Shown here in pieces: positions 7,481 through 16,650 of a stretch of DNA of 44,061 bases. Position 1 is the stretch's first letter, and each line of letters begins with the position of its first letter. Source of the stretch: Pseudomonas sp. GTDB lineage: Bacteria > Pseudomonadota > Gammaproteobacteria > Pseudomonadales > Pseudomonadaceae. The DNA lies in contig JAUVYN010000020.1 in the NCBI GenBank assembly GCA_030603065.1, positions 1-44,061 of the forward strand. The letters are read 5' to 3'. The translations under genes and the position numbers were made by a program. Below the pieces are notes generated by a model. The model made no database searches. It saw nothing but the letters and a program-made list of their open reading frames with translations, and was not told the origin of the DNA.

Positions 7481-7613
7481 CCGGTGATCTCCAGTGTGCT
7501 GTTCCAATCGTGCGGCCTGTGCGCAGGCCCTTTTCTAAGACCCACCGGCCGCCGTTTCGTTCGCTCTCACGTCGGGCTGGCCTGCAGCGTGGCGGGCTGC
7601 TAAAGTCGGTGCT

Positions 7614-7693
7614 GGAGATGGCATTCCTCCCTGTAACCGCCCCTGGGGCTGATGATGCCTACATGCATTCGGGTTCGATCCGAGGGTGTAGGC
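7614..7693 (+). promoter_or_regulatory. Fluoride (crcB-type) riboswitch
   Basis: The sequence GGAGATGGCATTCCTCC, then AACCGCC, then GGCTGATGATGCCTAC (7614-7662) is the conserved core of the crcB fluoride aptamer. A likely expression platform follows: GCCTACA (7657-7663), the 3' edge of the aptamer, is perfectly complementary to TGTAGGC at 7687-7693. An alternative hairpin can therefore compete with ligand binding. The next gene is a CLC-F fluoride antiporter, a standard target. Confidence 0.93.
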
Positions 7694-7762
7694 GCGCGCT
7701 TCTCCGTACTCTCCTTTCGTGCCCGGGTTGTGAATGGAAACCAACTTGGCAGACTCTCGATC

Positions 7763-9079
7763 ATGTCTATCAATTTCAAGCAACGCGCGGCGCTGATTCT
7801 GCATATCCTCAAGTGGTTGCTGCTGGCCGGTGGTATCGCGATGTTGGCAGGATCAGCCTCGGCGCTCTTTCTCTACTCGCTGGACTGGGTCACCGCGACC
7901 CATGCAGATAATCCCTGGCTGATCTGGTTGCTGCCGTTCGCCGGTTTTGCCGTCGGCTGGATCTACCTGCACTACGGTCGCAGCGTCGAGGCCGGCAACA
8001 ACCTGATCCTCGACGAAATCCATGAAACCCGTCGGACCATACCGCTACGCATGGCACCGATGGTGCTGGGCGCGACGCTGGTTTCGCATCTGTTCGGCGC
8101 CTCGGTGGGCCGCGAGGGCACTGCGGTACAGATGGGTGGTGCGCTGGCGGACCAGTTCACCGGGATATTCAGGTTATCGCCGGAGGACCGGCGCATCGTG
8201 CTGATGGCGGGAATTGCCGCGGGCTTCGCCTCGGTTTTCGGCACGCCGCTGGGCGCCGCGGTATTCGGGCTGGAAATGCTCGCCACCGGGCGCCTGCGCT
8301 ATGAAGCCATGCTGCCCTGTCTGGTGGCCGCGGTTCTGGCCGACAAGGTCGCACTCTGGTGGGGCGTGCAGCACGATTATTTCAGTGTCGGACTGCTTCC
8401 CGAGCTGTCGCTCTGGTCGGTGCTGGTGATGGTCCTCGCCGGGGCGATTTTCGGGCTGGTGGCGCGCCTGTTTGCCGAAGCTACCCATGCGCTTGGCGGC
8501 CTCATGCGCCGCCGAGTGCACTATGCTCCGCTGCGTCCCTTCCTCGGTGGTTTGCTGATCGCCGTGGCCGCCTCGCTGATCGCCGCAGATCGCTATCTGG
8601 GGCTGGGTCTGCCAGTGATCCGCGAGTCCTTCGAGACGCCACTATCCTGGTCCGACCCGCTGGGCAAGCTGCTCTTCACCGTCGTCTCGCTGGGCAGCGG
8701 TTTCAAGGGCGGGGAGGTCACGCCACTGTTTTTCATTGGCGCGACGCTCGGAAACGTGCTGGCACCGCTGTTCGACATGCCCTTTGCCTTCCTCGCGGCA
8801 GTGGGCTTCGTCGCAGTTTTTGCCGGGGCCGCCAACACACCGCTGGCCTCGACTCTGATGGCCATGGAGCTGTTCGGGCCAGGCATGGGCATCTTCGCAG
8901 CGATCGCCTGCGTGGTCAGTTATCTGTTCTCCGGGCATGCCGGCATCTACAGCTCGCAGCGGGTCGGGGATGCCAAGCAGCACGGGGCCCCGGAGGGGCT
9001 TCGGCTGGGCGAGATCGGTGCCTACCGCCGTGCGTTGCGGGAACGCCAGCGCGAACAGGACGACAAGCAGCGTACCTGA
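7763..9079 (+). CDS. eriC: CLC-F fluoride/proton antiporter
   Basis: This 438-aa protein is a CLC-type anion transporter with about ten or more membrane helices. The anion-site loop reads VEAGNNLILDE (near residue 73) instead of the chloride-type GSGIP. The GNNLI form with Asn marks the CLC-F clade, which expels fluoride against protons. GREGTAVQMGG (near 117) carries the gating Glu, and GSGFKGGEVTPLF is the second conserved loop. The start at 7763 (MSINFKQRA) is chosen because homologous sequence begins there; upstream in-frame codons belong to the riboswitch leader. The ribosome site is weak, which would suit translational control. A cytoplasmic charged tail (RALRERQREQDDKQRT) ends the protein. 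Confidence 0.92.
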   Translation: MSINFKQRAALILHILKWLLLAGGIAMLAGSASALFLYSLDWVTATHADNPWLIWLLPFAGFAVGWIYLHYGRSVEAGNNLILDEIHETRRTIPLRMAPMVLGATLVSHLFGASVGREGTAVQMGGALADQFTGIFRLSPEDRRIVLMAGIAAGFASVFGTPLGAAVFGLEMLATGRLRYEAMLPCLVAAVLADKVALWWGVQHDYFSVGLLPELSLWSVLVMVLAGAIFGLVARLFAEATHALGGLMRRRVHYAPLRPFLGGLLIAVAASLIAADRYLGLGLPVIRESFETPLSWSDPLGKLLFTVVSLGSGFKGGEVTPLFFIGATLGNVLAPLFDMPFAFLAAVGFVAVFAGAANTPLASTLMAMELFGPGMGIFAAIACVVSYLFSGHAGIYSSQRVGDAKQHGAPEGLRLGEIGAYRRALRERQREQDDKQRT

Positions 9080-9177
9080 GCAGTCCAGCGAAGCGGGAAC
9101 TTGGCTCCCTGCCCGGGCTCAGAAAGGAATGCGAATCCCCAGGATTCACCCTTTCGAATCTGCTCGAGGAGCCTTCC

Positions 9178-10014
9178 ATGCTGGTTCACGTCGACCCGAA
9201 TCCCGATGCCACGCCCCACGCCAGTTTCTGGGCCTCATCCGTCAAGAAACTTGCAGCGCTGGGCCTGAGTCTGTCGCTCGCCGGCGCTGCCACCGCCGCG
9301 CCCAGGCTGGACGTGCCCTACGTCCCGACGCCCCACGACGTGGTCCACAGGATGCTGGAAATGGCCGAGGTACAGCCGGACGACTACCTCATCGATCTCG
9401 GCTCGGGGGACGGGCGTATCGTCATTGCCGCCGTACAGAACTGGAATGTGCAGCGTGCGCTGGGCATCGACCTGGACCCGCAGCGCGTTGAGGAGGCTGA
9501 AGAGAATGCCCGCGCTGCGGGTATCGAAGACCGCGTCGAGTTCGAGCAGGGCGACCTGTTCGAGAAGGACATTTCCGATGCCGACGTGCTCACCATGTAT
9601 CTGCTCAGTTCGGTCAACTACCGCCTGCGTCCGGTCATTCTGGAGAGCATGAAGCCCGGAACCCGCGTGGTATCGCATGCCTTCGACATGCGCGAGTGGG
9701 AGCCGGACGAGACCGATACGGTGGGTAACAGCACCATCTATCTGTGGATCGTTCCGGCCAATGTCGGCGGGCGCTGGGAACTGACCACCGCAGATGACAG
9801 CCGTGTCGAGCTACACCTGATGCAGCGCTTTCAGGACGTGCAGGGTGACGCTCGCATCAACGACTCCGCAGCATCCTTTGCCAATGCCTCGCTACGGGGC
9901 GATCGCATCCGCTTCACGGTGGCCGGCGAAGAGTATCAGGGGCGCGTAGAAGGGGACCGCATCGTGCCAGCTGAAGGGGACGAAACGCAGGGCTGGCATG
10001 CCCGCCGCCTCTGA
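9178..10014 (+). CDS. Class I SAM-dependent methyltransferase with probable signal peptide
   Basis: The ATG at 9178 has GAGGAG 8-13 bases upstream. The first roughly 41 residues contain a long N-region, a hydrophobic core (LAALGLSLSLAGAATAA) and an Ala-x-Ala cut site, so the protein looks exported. The rest is a Rossmann methyltransferase: DYLIDLGSGDGRIVIAA (motif I, near 72-88), GIDLDPQRVEEA (motif II), then a beta-rich C-terminus of about 100 residues. Periplasmic methyltransferase-like proteins of this type are common in Proteobacteria, but their substrate is unknown, and SAM is not expected in the periplasm. The 3' end overlaps the permease gene by 17 bases, suggesting coupled translation. 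Confidence 0.8.
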   Translation: MLVHVDPNPDATPHASFWASSVKKLAALGLSLSLAGAATAAPRLDVPYVPTPHDVVHRMLEMAEVQPDDYLIDLGSGDGRIVIAAVQNWNVQRALGIDLDPQRVEEAEENARAAGIEDRVEFEQGDLFEKDISDADVLTMYLLSSVNYRLRPVILESMKPGTRVVSHAFDMREWEPDETDTVGNSTIYLWIVPANVGGRWELTTADDSRVELHLMQRFQDVQGDARINDSAASFANASLRGDRIRFTVAGEEYQGRVEGDRIVPAEGDETQGWHARRL

Positions 10015-11353
10015 GACCTGTGCCAATCTCGGCGCCGTGCGCAGTAGCCTGAGCGTCACCGACGGGGTCGCCGTCCTCGTCGGTGTGGTCATTGGCATCG
10101 GCATCTTCGGGTTCCCCCCCCTGGTCGCACAGCAGGCGGCCACCCCCGCCATTTACATCGGCATGTGGGTTGCCGGCGGGCTGATCATGCTGATTGGCGC
10201 CCTGTGCTACGCGGAACTGGGGTCGGCGTACCCGCATGCCGGGGGCGAATACCATTACCTGCAGCGGGCCTGGGGCCAACGGGTCGGCGTGCTCTTCGCC
10301 TGGGCGAGGGGCACCGTCATCCAGACAGGCTCGATTGCCGCGGTCGCCTTCATCTACGGTGAGTATGCCGAGCAATTGCTACCGCTCGGAGCCTGGGGGC
10401 AGGCGATCCATGCGGCGCTGGCAGTGGTCGCACTGACCGCCCTGAACATCCTCGGCACCCGGGAATCCAAACGGTTACAGGTTATCTTCACCTCGCTTAC
10501 GGTCCTGTTGCTGGGCTCGGTCATTCTGGCTGGTCTGTGGAATGCCGAACCGGCCGCCACGGCGGGGCGGGAGGCGGTGGCGGGCATTGCCGCAACCGGC
10601 AACCCCGCCGGAGCCCTCGGGATGGGCATGGTCTTCGTGCTGCTGACATACGGCGGCTGGAACGAGGCAGCCTATCTTTCCGGTGAACTCAAGGACCCGG
10701 CGCGCAACATGCGTCGGGTCCTGCTGTTCGGGACTCTGGTGGTCAGCCTGGTGTACGTGCTGGCCAATCTGGCCTATCTGAACATCTTCGGACTGGAGAA
10801 CCTGCGTGGGGTCGAGGCGGTTGGCGCCGAACTGATGCGCATCGTCGCTGGACCCATGGCGGCGGCAGCCCTAAGCCTGCTGGTCTGCGTGGCGGCGCTG
10901 AGTACCATCAACGCCAGCGTGCTGACCGGTGCGCGGGTCTATTACGCGCTGGGGCGAGACATCCCCCGTCTGGCCATGCTGGGCGCCTGGCGCGAGGCCG
11001 GCTCCACACCGGTACGCGCATTGCTGTTGCAGGGGCTCATCACGCTCGCGCTGGTACTGTTCGGCGCACTCACCGAGGACGGCATCAGCACCATGGTCGC
11101 CTATACGGCGCCGGTGTTCTGGCTGTTCATGCTGTTGACCGCCCTGTCGGTGATCCGTCTGCGTCGCCGCGACCCGGATCGTCCACGGCCATTTCGGGTT
11201 CCGCTGTATCCCATTCTGCCACTGACCTTCGCACTGACCTGCGCCGGTCTGCTCTGGTCAAGCACGGTATATGCCGGCCCGGGCGCGCTGATCGGCATCG
11301 TCGTACTGCTCGCCGGTCTGCCACTGCTGCTGATGCGGCGAATTGACAGCTGA
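9998..11353 (+). CDS. APC-family amino acid permease
   Basis: The 451-aa membrane protein has about 12 hydrophobic segments. The first helix carries GVVIGIGIFGFP, the unwound Gly-rich substrate-binding segment of the APC superfamily. Helix 3 and beyond show AELGSAYPHAGGEYHYL, and helix 6 reads TYGGWNEAAYLSGELKDPARNMRR, both characteristic of amino acid/polyamine/organocation transporters. The protein should import an amino acid or related amine by proton symport or exchange; the substrate is not readable. It starts inside the methyltransferase gene, so the two form a transcription unit. It ends 5 bases before the convergent small lipoprotein gene. Confidence 0.88.
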   Translation: MPAASETCANLGAVRSSLSVTDGVAVLVGVVIGIGIFGFPPLVAQQAATPAIYIGMWVAGGLIMLIGALCYAELGSAYPHAGGEYHYLQRAWGQRVGVLFAWARGTVIQTGSIAAVAFIYGEYAEQLLPLGAWGQAIHAALAVVALTALNILGTRESKRLQVIFTSLTVLLLGSVILAGLWNAEPAATAGREAVAGIAATGNPAGALGMGMVFVLLTYGGWNEAAYLSGELKDPARNMRRVLLFGTLVVSLVYVLANLAYLNIFGLENLRGVEAVGAELMRIVAGPMAAAALSLLVCVAALSTINASVLTGARVYYALGRDIPRLAMLGAWREAGSTPVRALLLQGLITLALVLFGALTEDGISTMVAYTAPVFWLFMLLTALSVIRLRRRDPDRPRPFRVPLYPILPLTFALTCAGLLWSSTVYAGPGALIGIVVLLAGLPLLLMRRIDS

Positions 11354-11358
11354 GAAGG

Positions 11359-11724
11359 TTATTCGCCAGGGCAGGGCGTACGCGTTGCCTCGGGTAGCCC
11401 GCTCAGCGGCTCGAAGCCCATGGTCCGGGCTGTCTGCAGGTCGCCGGCACCTATCTCGAACAGCCCGATTCGTCCGGCAGCTGCGCCACAGACAGTGGTA
11501 CGCATCATGCCGTCGGTGCCGCAGGCGCTGTCATTGACGGCAATGCCGGCTTCATCGAGTTGCTGGCGCATCTCGCCGATCGACAGTCCGTCGCTTTCAC
11601 ATTGAATGGCTCCGGTGTCGCGGTAGATCCATTCCAGACGATCATCCAGCTCCGCTTCCCGTTGGCCGCAGGCAGCGAGCAGCAGGGTGCTCAGCGCCAG
11701 TACGACGCGTAATCCTTTATTCAT
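11359..11724 (-). CDS. Small lipoprotein, four Cys after the lipobox, 121 aa
   Basis: The start ATG at 11724 has AAGGGGA upstream. Residues 1-19 are a lipoprotein signal ending LLLAAC. The mature part is acidic and contains four further Cys (near 42, 68, 78 and 118), which could form two disulfides in the periplasm. No domain is recognised. It is monocistronic and convergent with the permease. Confidence 0.7.
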   Translation of the reverse strand: MNKGLRVVLALSTLLLAACGQREAELDDRLEWIYRDTGAIQCESDGLSIGEMRQQLDEAGIAVNDSACGTDGMMRTTVCGAAAGRIGLFEIGAGDLQTARTMGFEPLSGLPEATRTPCPGE

Positions 11725-11967
11725 CTCGCAGTCCCCTTCGCCACTAGTTGGTGCTGGATTTTATCGCAGAGGGTGAGCCTGCGGGCAACTGGTCCGTTTT
11801 CCATTGGGATGACCTGCTCATCAAGGTACAATTTTTCCGGCATTCAACCGAATGCAAGCAACATAAAAACTCGAAGGCTTCAGTCGGGATGACTGGGTCG
11901 CTCTCGACGTTCCGCGGTCAGCCGGTCCGCGCGAATTGCCCATGAAAATCAGAAAAGGCTTCACTGG

Positions 11968-12639
11968 ATGAAAAAGTCACTCCTCGCACTGTCCCTCGCC
12001 TCGCTCCTGACACCCGGCCTGGCCAGTGCCGACAATATCGCGGTCGGCGTATACGCCGGCACCAGCGGACTGGGTCTTGGTGCCACCTACAACCTCACCG
12101 ATGCCTTCAATCTGCGTGGCACGGTCAACTACTTCGATTACGATTACGACACCACGGTCGATGATCTTGAGTACGAGCTTGATCTCAAGCTTTCCACGCT
12201 CGAATTGCTGCTGGATTGGCACCCGCTGCGTGGCGGTTTCCGGGTCTCAGGTGGTCTTATCGGCAACGGCAATGAACTGAGCGGTACCGGTCGAGCCCGG
12301 TCGGGCACCACCGTAGAGTTCGGCGACCAGCTCTTCACTGCGGCGGAGCTAGGCACCATCGACGCCACCGTGGACTTTCGCAGCGTAGTGCCCTATATCG
12401 GCATCGGCTACGGTAACCTCTTTCAGGGGAGTCGACTGTCCTTCACCGCCGACCTGGGGGTGATGTTCCAGGGCAGCCCCAGTGCACGGATCCGCACCAA
12501 CCCGCCAGCCGGGGTCGACCCGGAGGTGGCAGCACGCATCGAGGCGGCACGAGCTACCGAGGAAGCGTCTCTGGAAGATGAACTCAAGCGTTTCCGGCAC
12601 TACCCGATCGCTCGGGTAGGCCTGGCTTACCGCTTCTAA
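11968..12639 (+). CDS. Outer-membrane beta-barrel protein, OmpW-like size
   Basis: The 223-aa protein has a clear Sec signal peptide (MKKSLLALSLASLLTPGLASA, cut near residue 21). Alternating hydrophobic/polar strands follow: VGVYAGTSGLGLGATYNL, FNLRGTVNYFDYDYD and so on. It ends in ARVGLAYRF, the C-terminal aromatic signature recognised by the Bam machinery. Around residues 190-205 lies a helical charged stretch (ARIEAARATEEASLEDELKR). This pattern fits an eight-stranded barrel. Orthologues in Pseudomonas are annotated only as outer-membrane protein. It is convergent with the M48 gene, 6 bases away. Confidence 0.82.
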   Translation: MKKSLLALSLASLLTPGLASADNIAVGVYAGTSGLGLGATYNLTDAFNLRGTVNYFDYDYDTTVDDLEYELDLKLSTLELLLDWHPLRGGFRVSGGLIGNGNELSGTGRARSGTTVEFGDQLFTAAELGTIDATVDFRSVVPYIGIGYGNLFQGSRLSFTADLGVMFQGSPSARIRTNPPAGVDPEVAARIEAARATEEASLEDELKRFRHYPIARVGLAYRF

Positions 12640-12645
12640 TCGGAC

Positions 12646-13455
12646 TCAGCGACGCGCCGCCTCGTAAAGCGGCTGTACCCGAGGTATCGCGTTCTGCAAT
12701 GTCTGAATCCGCCCGGTCGAGGTCGGGTGGGTGCTCAGGAAGGCCGGCGGAGAGCCCTGGGAGGCTCGTTCCATCTTCTGCCAGAGCGTGATGGCCGCCT
12801 GCGGGTTGTAACCGGCCCGCGCGGCCAGTTCCAGACCGATAAGATCTGCTTCGGTTTCATTGGAGCGGCTGTTCGGCAGCGTGAGCCCATAATGTACGGC
12901 CGCATCCGCAGCCTGCCTGCTCATTTCGCCCAGGCCAAGCAGGGCACCGGCGAGTTGCGTGCCGGTCTGTGCGACGTAGGCGCGGGAAATCGCTTCCCTG
13001 CCATGCTCACGCAGGGCGTGGGCGATTTCATGTCCCATGATCTGGGCGATCTCGTCGTCCGTGAGTTGCAGACGTTCGACGATGCCCGAGTAGAACAGGA
13101 TCTTGCCGCCGGGCATGCAGCTGGCGTTCAGCTGGTCGTCCTGTATGAGATTGACTTCCCAGGCCCAGTTACGGGCATCGGGCCGGAAGTGCACGACCTG
13201 CGGTATCAGGTCGTCGGCGATGCGTCGCAGCCGCCGGGTCATGGCCGCGTCCTTGTTCAGCACGCCCTTCTGCCGGGCCTCTTCGAGCATTTCCGCATAG
13301 GCCTTGGCGGCCATCGCATCGACCTGCGAGCTCGACAGTGCACTGACCATGCGCTGTTCCCGGCTCACTCCTACCGCACCGCCCTGGGTGGTCTGAACGG
13401 TTTCACAGCCAGCCAGCCAGAGCAGCGGAAGACACAACAACAAGCGTTTGAGCAT
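12646..13455 (-). CDS. M48-family metalloprotease lipoprotein (LoiP-like)
   Basis: The start at 13455 ([17 protein letters not shown]) gives a lipoprotein signal with lipobox LAGC; a longer frame to 13515 lacks a signal. The catalytic zinc motif [10 protein letters not shown] lies near residue 135, and [18 protein letters not shown] supplies the third ligand and the M48C signature. The mature enzyme of about 250 residues is small for BepA (which has TPR repeats) and is close to LoiP/YcaL. These outer-membrane-attached proteases remove damaged or misassembled barrel proteins. The neighbouring barrel gene is convergent, so a functional tie is only suggestive. Confidence 0.88.
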   Translation of the reverse strand: MLKRLLLCLPLLWLAGCETVQTTQGGAVGVSREQRMVSALSSSQVDAMAAKAYAEMLEEARQKGVLNKDAAMTRRLRRIADDLIPQVVHFRPDARNWAWEVNLIQDDQLNASCMPGGKILFYSGIVERLQLTDDEIAQIMGHEIAHALREHGREAISRAYVAQTGTQLAGALLGLGEMSRQAADAAVHYGLTLPNSRSNETEADLIGLELAARAGYNPQAAITLWQKMERASQGSPPAFLSTHPTSTGRIQTLQNAIPRVQPLYEAARR

Positions 13456-13548
13456 TACCAGAGTCCTCAGGGTTTTCGACAAGGATATTGGGCAGATCGA
13501 GGTTGCGCAACGCACCGGACATTTTCGGCGACATCTCGCTCGATCCGC

Positions 13549-13575
13549 TGAAGATTCTGCAGAGGCTGCCGATAT
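13549..13575 (+). promoter_or_regulatory. Sigma-28 (FliA) promoter of the chemoreceptor gene
   Basis: TGAA (13549-13552), exactly 15 bases, then GCCGATAT (13568-13575). This matches the FliA consensus TAAA-N15-GCCGATAA with two mismatches and lies 35 bases before the chemoreceptor ATG. Confidence 0.8.
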
Positions 13576-13610
13576 GGACCTCAGGACAAGCCATTGCTCA
13601 CGAGTGCCCC

Positions 13611-15749
13611 ATGAAATTTCGATCCCTGCAATTCTCGATCATGACGCTTGCCGGTGCCTGCCTCCTGGCGGCGGTAGCCTTCATGACGCTTTACGCGCTG
13701 GTGGCCAACAAACGGCTCCAGGCGCAAACCGGCGAACATACCCGAGAGCTGGTTTCCGAGATGGTCGAGAGCCGCCTCATGGCGGTCGCCACCGGTGAAA
13801 GCCAGCGCCTGCAACGACGCCTGGAATACCCGTTCGTGGTCGCAGGCCAGCTCGCACAGCTTAATCAGATGCTCGGCGAGTACCAGGACGACGGCCTTCC
13901 GAGTCTGATGACCAGCCGGGAAGAAATGTCCCGCATCCTGCGTAACACCCTGATCGGCAACTCCGATCTGCTGGCCGTCTACGTCGCCTGGGAGCCCAAC
14001 TCGCTGGATGAGCTCGATGAGTATTATCGAGGTGTCACCACTGACGGTTATGACGGCACGGGACGCTTCCAGCCCTGGTGGTACCGCAATGCCGATGGGA
14101 GCCTGGCCCTCGAACCACTCACGGATCTGGAAAACCAGACGCTGTCGGATACCGGTGTTCGGCTGGGGGAATACTACCTCTGTCCGAAGGAAACCGGGCG
14201 TGACTGCGTAATTGATCCCGTCGAGTACCCCATGGGTGACAAGACGGTGATGCTGTCATCGTTCAGCGTACCGATTCTTGTCGACGGCGAATTCCAGGGC
14301 GCGGTGGGCGTCGATCTGTCACTCGACTTCATTCAGGGCGCTCTGGCCGCCAGCAATGAGGCTCTGTATCAGGGGGCGGGCAGCCAGGTACTGGTCAGCG
14401 CAAACAACCGTTTGGTGGCCTCCACTGGTGGAAGCGTCGCGGCCAACGCCGGTGACCCCGCTGAACGACTGCTCAGCGCCTCGCAGCTTGCCAGCTTGTC
14501 GACGCTAAATGGTCAGCCCCGCTATTCGGTGGATGTGCAGCGCGGGGTGATAGAACTATTCATGCCAATTCGCCTGACCGATACCTCGAGCTGGACGCTG
14601 ATCATGAGCCTGCCGCTGCAGGTGGTCATGGCCGAACTGGAGTCGTTGGAAGCCGAAATCGCGCGTTATCAGGCCCGCGACGGCATGATGATGGGGGTGA
14701 TCGGCCTGATCATCGCCCTGGCAGGTATCGGTGTAATGGCCCTGGTAGGGTACGGGATCGCTCGTCCAGCGCAGCAGATGGTCAACATGCTCGACGATAT
14801 AGCCAAAGGCGAAGGGGACCTGACCCGTCGTCTGGAGGTGGATCGAGCCGATGAGCTGGGCGGTCTGGCCCGTGGATTCAATGCCTTCCTTGACAAGCTT
14901 CAGGCCATGATGCGCGAGGTGGTCAGCTCGGTGCAGCAGGTCACCGATGCCTCGGAAAATACCGCTGACATCGCCATGCGCACCAATGACGGGGTGCAGC
15001 GTCAGATCAGCGAGATCGATCAGGTGGCGACCGCCGTTACCGAGATGACCGCGACTGCCCAGGACGTTGCACGCAATGCAGCGCTCGCGGCAGAGGCGGC
15101 GTCCAACGCCGATGGATCTGCGGCCCAGGGACGCGACGTGGTACGCGCCACGGCCCAAACGATTCAGGAACTCTCCCTGGACATCCAGCAGGCGGTGCGC
15201 AGTGTCGAATCCCTGGCTCGGGACAGTGAGAACATCAGCAGCATTCTGGATACCATCCGGGGGATTGCCGAGCAGACCAACCTGCTGGCGCTCAACGCGG
15301 CGATCGAAGCCGCTCGTGCGGGCGAGCAGGGCAGGGGCTTCGCGGTGGTAGCGGACGAAGTGCGCAATCTGGCTCAGAAGACCCAGAACTCCACGGCCGA
15401 GATTCAGGCCATGATCGAACAGCTGCAAGCCGGTACGCGGAGCACGGTAAAGGTCATGGAGCAAAGCCGCAGCCGTACCGAACAGAGCGTCAAACAGTCG
15501 GAAGAGGCTGACGCGGCGCTTACCTCCATCACCCAGGCGGTGTCGGTGATCAGCGACATGAACACGCAGATCGCCAGCGCCGCCGAGCAGCAGAGTGCCG
15601 TCGCCGAAGATATCAATCGCAATGTGACGACCATCGATTCGGTTGCCCGCGGCGTCGCCGAAGGCGCCCAGCAGGCCTCCCAGGCCAGCGCATCCCTGAC
15701 TCGCCTGGCCGAGCACCAGCGCCGACTGATCAATCAGTTCAAGGTGTGA
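13611..15749 (+). CDS. Methyl-accepting chemotaxis protein with Cache-type sensor
   Basis: The 712-aa receptor starts at 13611 ([11 protein letters not shown]), where the first transmembrane helix begins. A periplasmic domain of about 310 residues follows, with features of double Cache sensors ([36 protein letters not shown]). A second membrane segment lies near 358-385 ([22 protein letters not shown]), then a HAMP domain ([24 protein letters not shown]). The long signalling coiled coil has the conserved tip [20 protein letters not shown]. There is no CheR/CheB pentapeptide at the C-terminus (RRLINQFKV). The ligand is probably a small organic acid or amino acid but is not determined. A sigma-28 promoter links it to the motility regulon. 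Confidence 0.93.
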   Translation: MKFRSLQFSIMTLAGACLLAAVAFMTLYALVANKRLQAQTGEHTRELVSEMVESRLMAVATGESQRLQRRLEYPFVVAGQLAQLNQMLGEYQDDGLPSLMTSREEMSRILRNTLIGNSDLLAVYVAWEPNSLDELDEYYRGVTTDGYDGTGRFQPWWYRNADGSLALEPLTDLENQTLSDTGVRLGEYYLCPKETGRDCVIDPVEYPMGDKTVMLSSFSVPILVDGEFQGAVGVDLSLDFIQGALAASNEALYQGAGSQVLVSANNRLVASTGGSVAANAGDPAERLLSASQLASLSTLNGQPRYSVDVQRGVIELFMPIRLTDTSSWTLIMSLPLQVVMAELESLEAEIARYQARDGMMMGVIGLIIALAGIGVMALVGYGIARPAQQMVNMLDDIAKGEGDLTRRLEVDRADELGGLARGFNAFLDKLQAMMREVVSSVQQVTDASENTADIAMRTNDGVQRQISEIDQVATAVTEMTATAQDVARNAALAAEAASNADGSAAQGRDVVRATAQTIQELSLDIQQAVRSVESLARDSENISSILDTIRGIAEQTNLLALNAAIEAARAGEQGRGFAVVADEVRNLAQKTQNSTAEIQAMIEQLQAGTRSTVKVMEQSRSRTEQSVKQSEEADAALTSITQAVSVISDMNTQIASAAEQQSAVAEDINRNVTTIDSVARGVAEGAQQASQASASLTRLAEHQRRLINQFKV

Positions 15750-15750
15750 T

Positions 15751-16410
15751 TCAGGAGGCAGGCGCTTCCTGAATGAGGTGCCCCGTTGGCGTGCAGCAGT
15801 GCGCGCCTCGGGTTGCCGTGCTGCTCATGGACGGGGACACCGGATGCATCAGCTGCACCCGCGACGTGGCGTTGAGCAGCAAGGGTTGCAGCGCCCCCGG
15901 AGCGGTGGCAGAGGCCAGCCAGATGGCCTGTTCGGCACTGTTCAGGCTGACTGGCATGCGCTCCGCGAGGCGAGCAGCGAGGCCCTTAGCCGGTGCGGTG
16001 ATCAATGCGCAGCTGTCCCATAGGGTACCGTCGTCCAGCGCGTAGCGCTCCCAGAGTCCGGCCAGCAGCAGGCCGCCCTCCCGTCGGCGCAGATACCAGG
16101 GTTGCTTGCGCTGGCCCTGCTGTTGCCAAAGATAGAAGCCATCCACCGGAATGAGGCAGCGGCGCTCGACCAGCGGCTGGCGGTACATGGGTTTGTCATG
16201 CAGAGTCTCGGCCTGCACGCTGAAGGGCGCCCGGCTGAGGTCCTTGAGCCAGCCAGGGGTGAGTCGCCAGAGCACCTGCACGCATTCGCTGCCCTGTTCA
16301 CCCTTGCGCAGAATCAGCAGGGGTTGCCCGGGCGCCAGATTCCAGTTTGGCTTCCAGCCCGGCGGCGGTGTGGCGGTGGGGGCGGTGAACTGCGCCAGGC
16401 GGCCGGTCAT
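15751..16410 (-). CDS. SRAP (YedK/HMCES) family protein lacking all catalytic residues
   Basis: The 219-aa protein clearly aligns with SRAP proteins: GRLAQ start, WNLAPGQP, WRLTPGWLKD, RRCLIPVDGFYLW, LLLAGLWE, ERMPVSL and MHPVS blocks follow in order. The normal enzyme caps abasic sites in single-stranded DNA through Cys2. Here residue 2 is Thr (MTGRL). The Glu of the F/W-Y/F-E-W motif is Leu (FYLW), the His before the R-x-P block is Ala (LAERMP), and the NAR-ET segment reads VQAET. The frame is open and full length, so this is a pseudoenzyme rather than a broken gene. It may still bind DNA. It is convergent with the chemoreceptor (1 base apart). Confidence 0.85.
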   Translation of the reverse strand: MTGRLAQFTAPTATPPPGWKPNWNLAPGQPLLILRKGEQGSECVQVLWRLTPGWLKDLSRAPFSVQAETLHDKPMYRQPLVERRCLIPVDGFYLWQQQGQRKQPWYLRRREGGLLLAGLWERYALDDGTLWDSCALITAPAKGLAARLAERMPVSLNSAEQAIWLASATAPGALQPLLLNATSRVQLMHPVSPSMSSTATRGAHCCTPTGHLIQEAPAS

Positions 16411-16455
16411 GCGCGTAGCGGGTCCGGAGCCAGAGCGGTTTTCGAGATGGCGCGT

Positions 16456-16650
16456 TCAGTCCTGCTCGCGGCGGATGTCGAGGTGGTAATCGTCGGTTCC
16501 TTCATCGATCCAGAGGCTCACGTGAATGGGCTGACAGCACACCGAGCAGTCCTCGACATAGGATTGCGCGCCGCCGCTGAGGTCGAGCAGCAGCGAGATG
16601 GGCTCGTCGCAATGGGGGCAGCTGATCGTGGTTTCTTCGAGGGCCTGCAT
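16456..16650 (-). CDS. CPXCG-motif cysteine-rich zinc-ribbon protein, 64 aa
   Basis: The start at 16650 (MQALEETTIS) has GGGAG 9-13 bases upstream. Two Cys pairs, CPHC (near 11-14) and CSVC (near 36-39), make a zinc ribbon, as in the CPXCG-motif family. The second half is acidic (EGTDDYHLDIRREQD). This family is widespread in Pseudomonas and Vibrio relatives, usually as a single short gene of unknown function. It lies head-to-tail with the SRAP-like gene, 45 bases upstream of it, so the two may share a transcript. Confidence 0.82.
   Translation of the reverse strand: MQALEETTISCPHCDEPISLLLDLSGGAQSYVEDCSVCCQPIHVSLWIDEGTDDYHLDIRREQD

Noticed and set aside
8359-9177. Long open frame running in +1 through the CLC-F gene into the methyltransferase
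   Set aside because: The region 8359-9077 is the out-of-frame shadow of the CLC gene (Arg/Ala/Pro-rich translation). The real gene begins at the ATG at 9178, which has a good ribosome site.
14556-15716. Minus-strand frame of 386 codons inside the chemoreceptor gene
   Set aside because: Typical shadow of GC-rich coding DNA; the methyl-accepting domain is clear on the plus strand.
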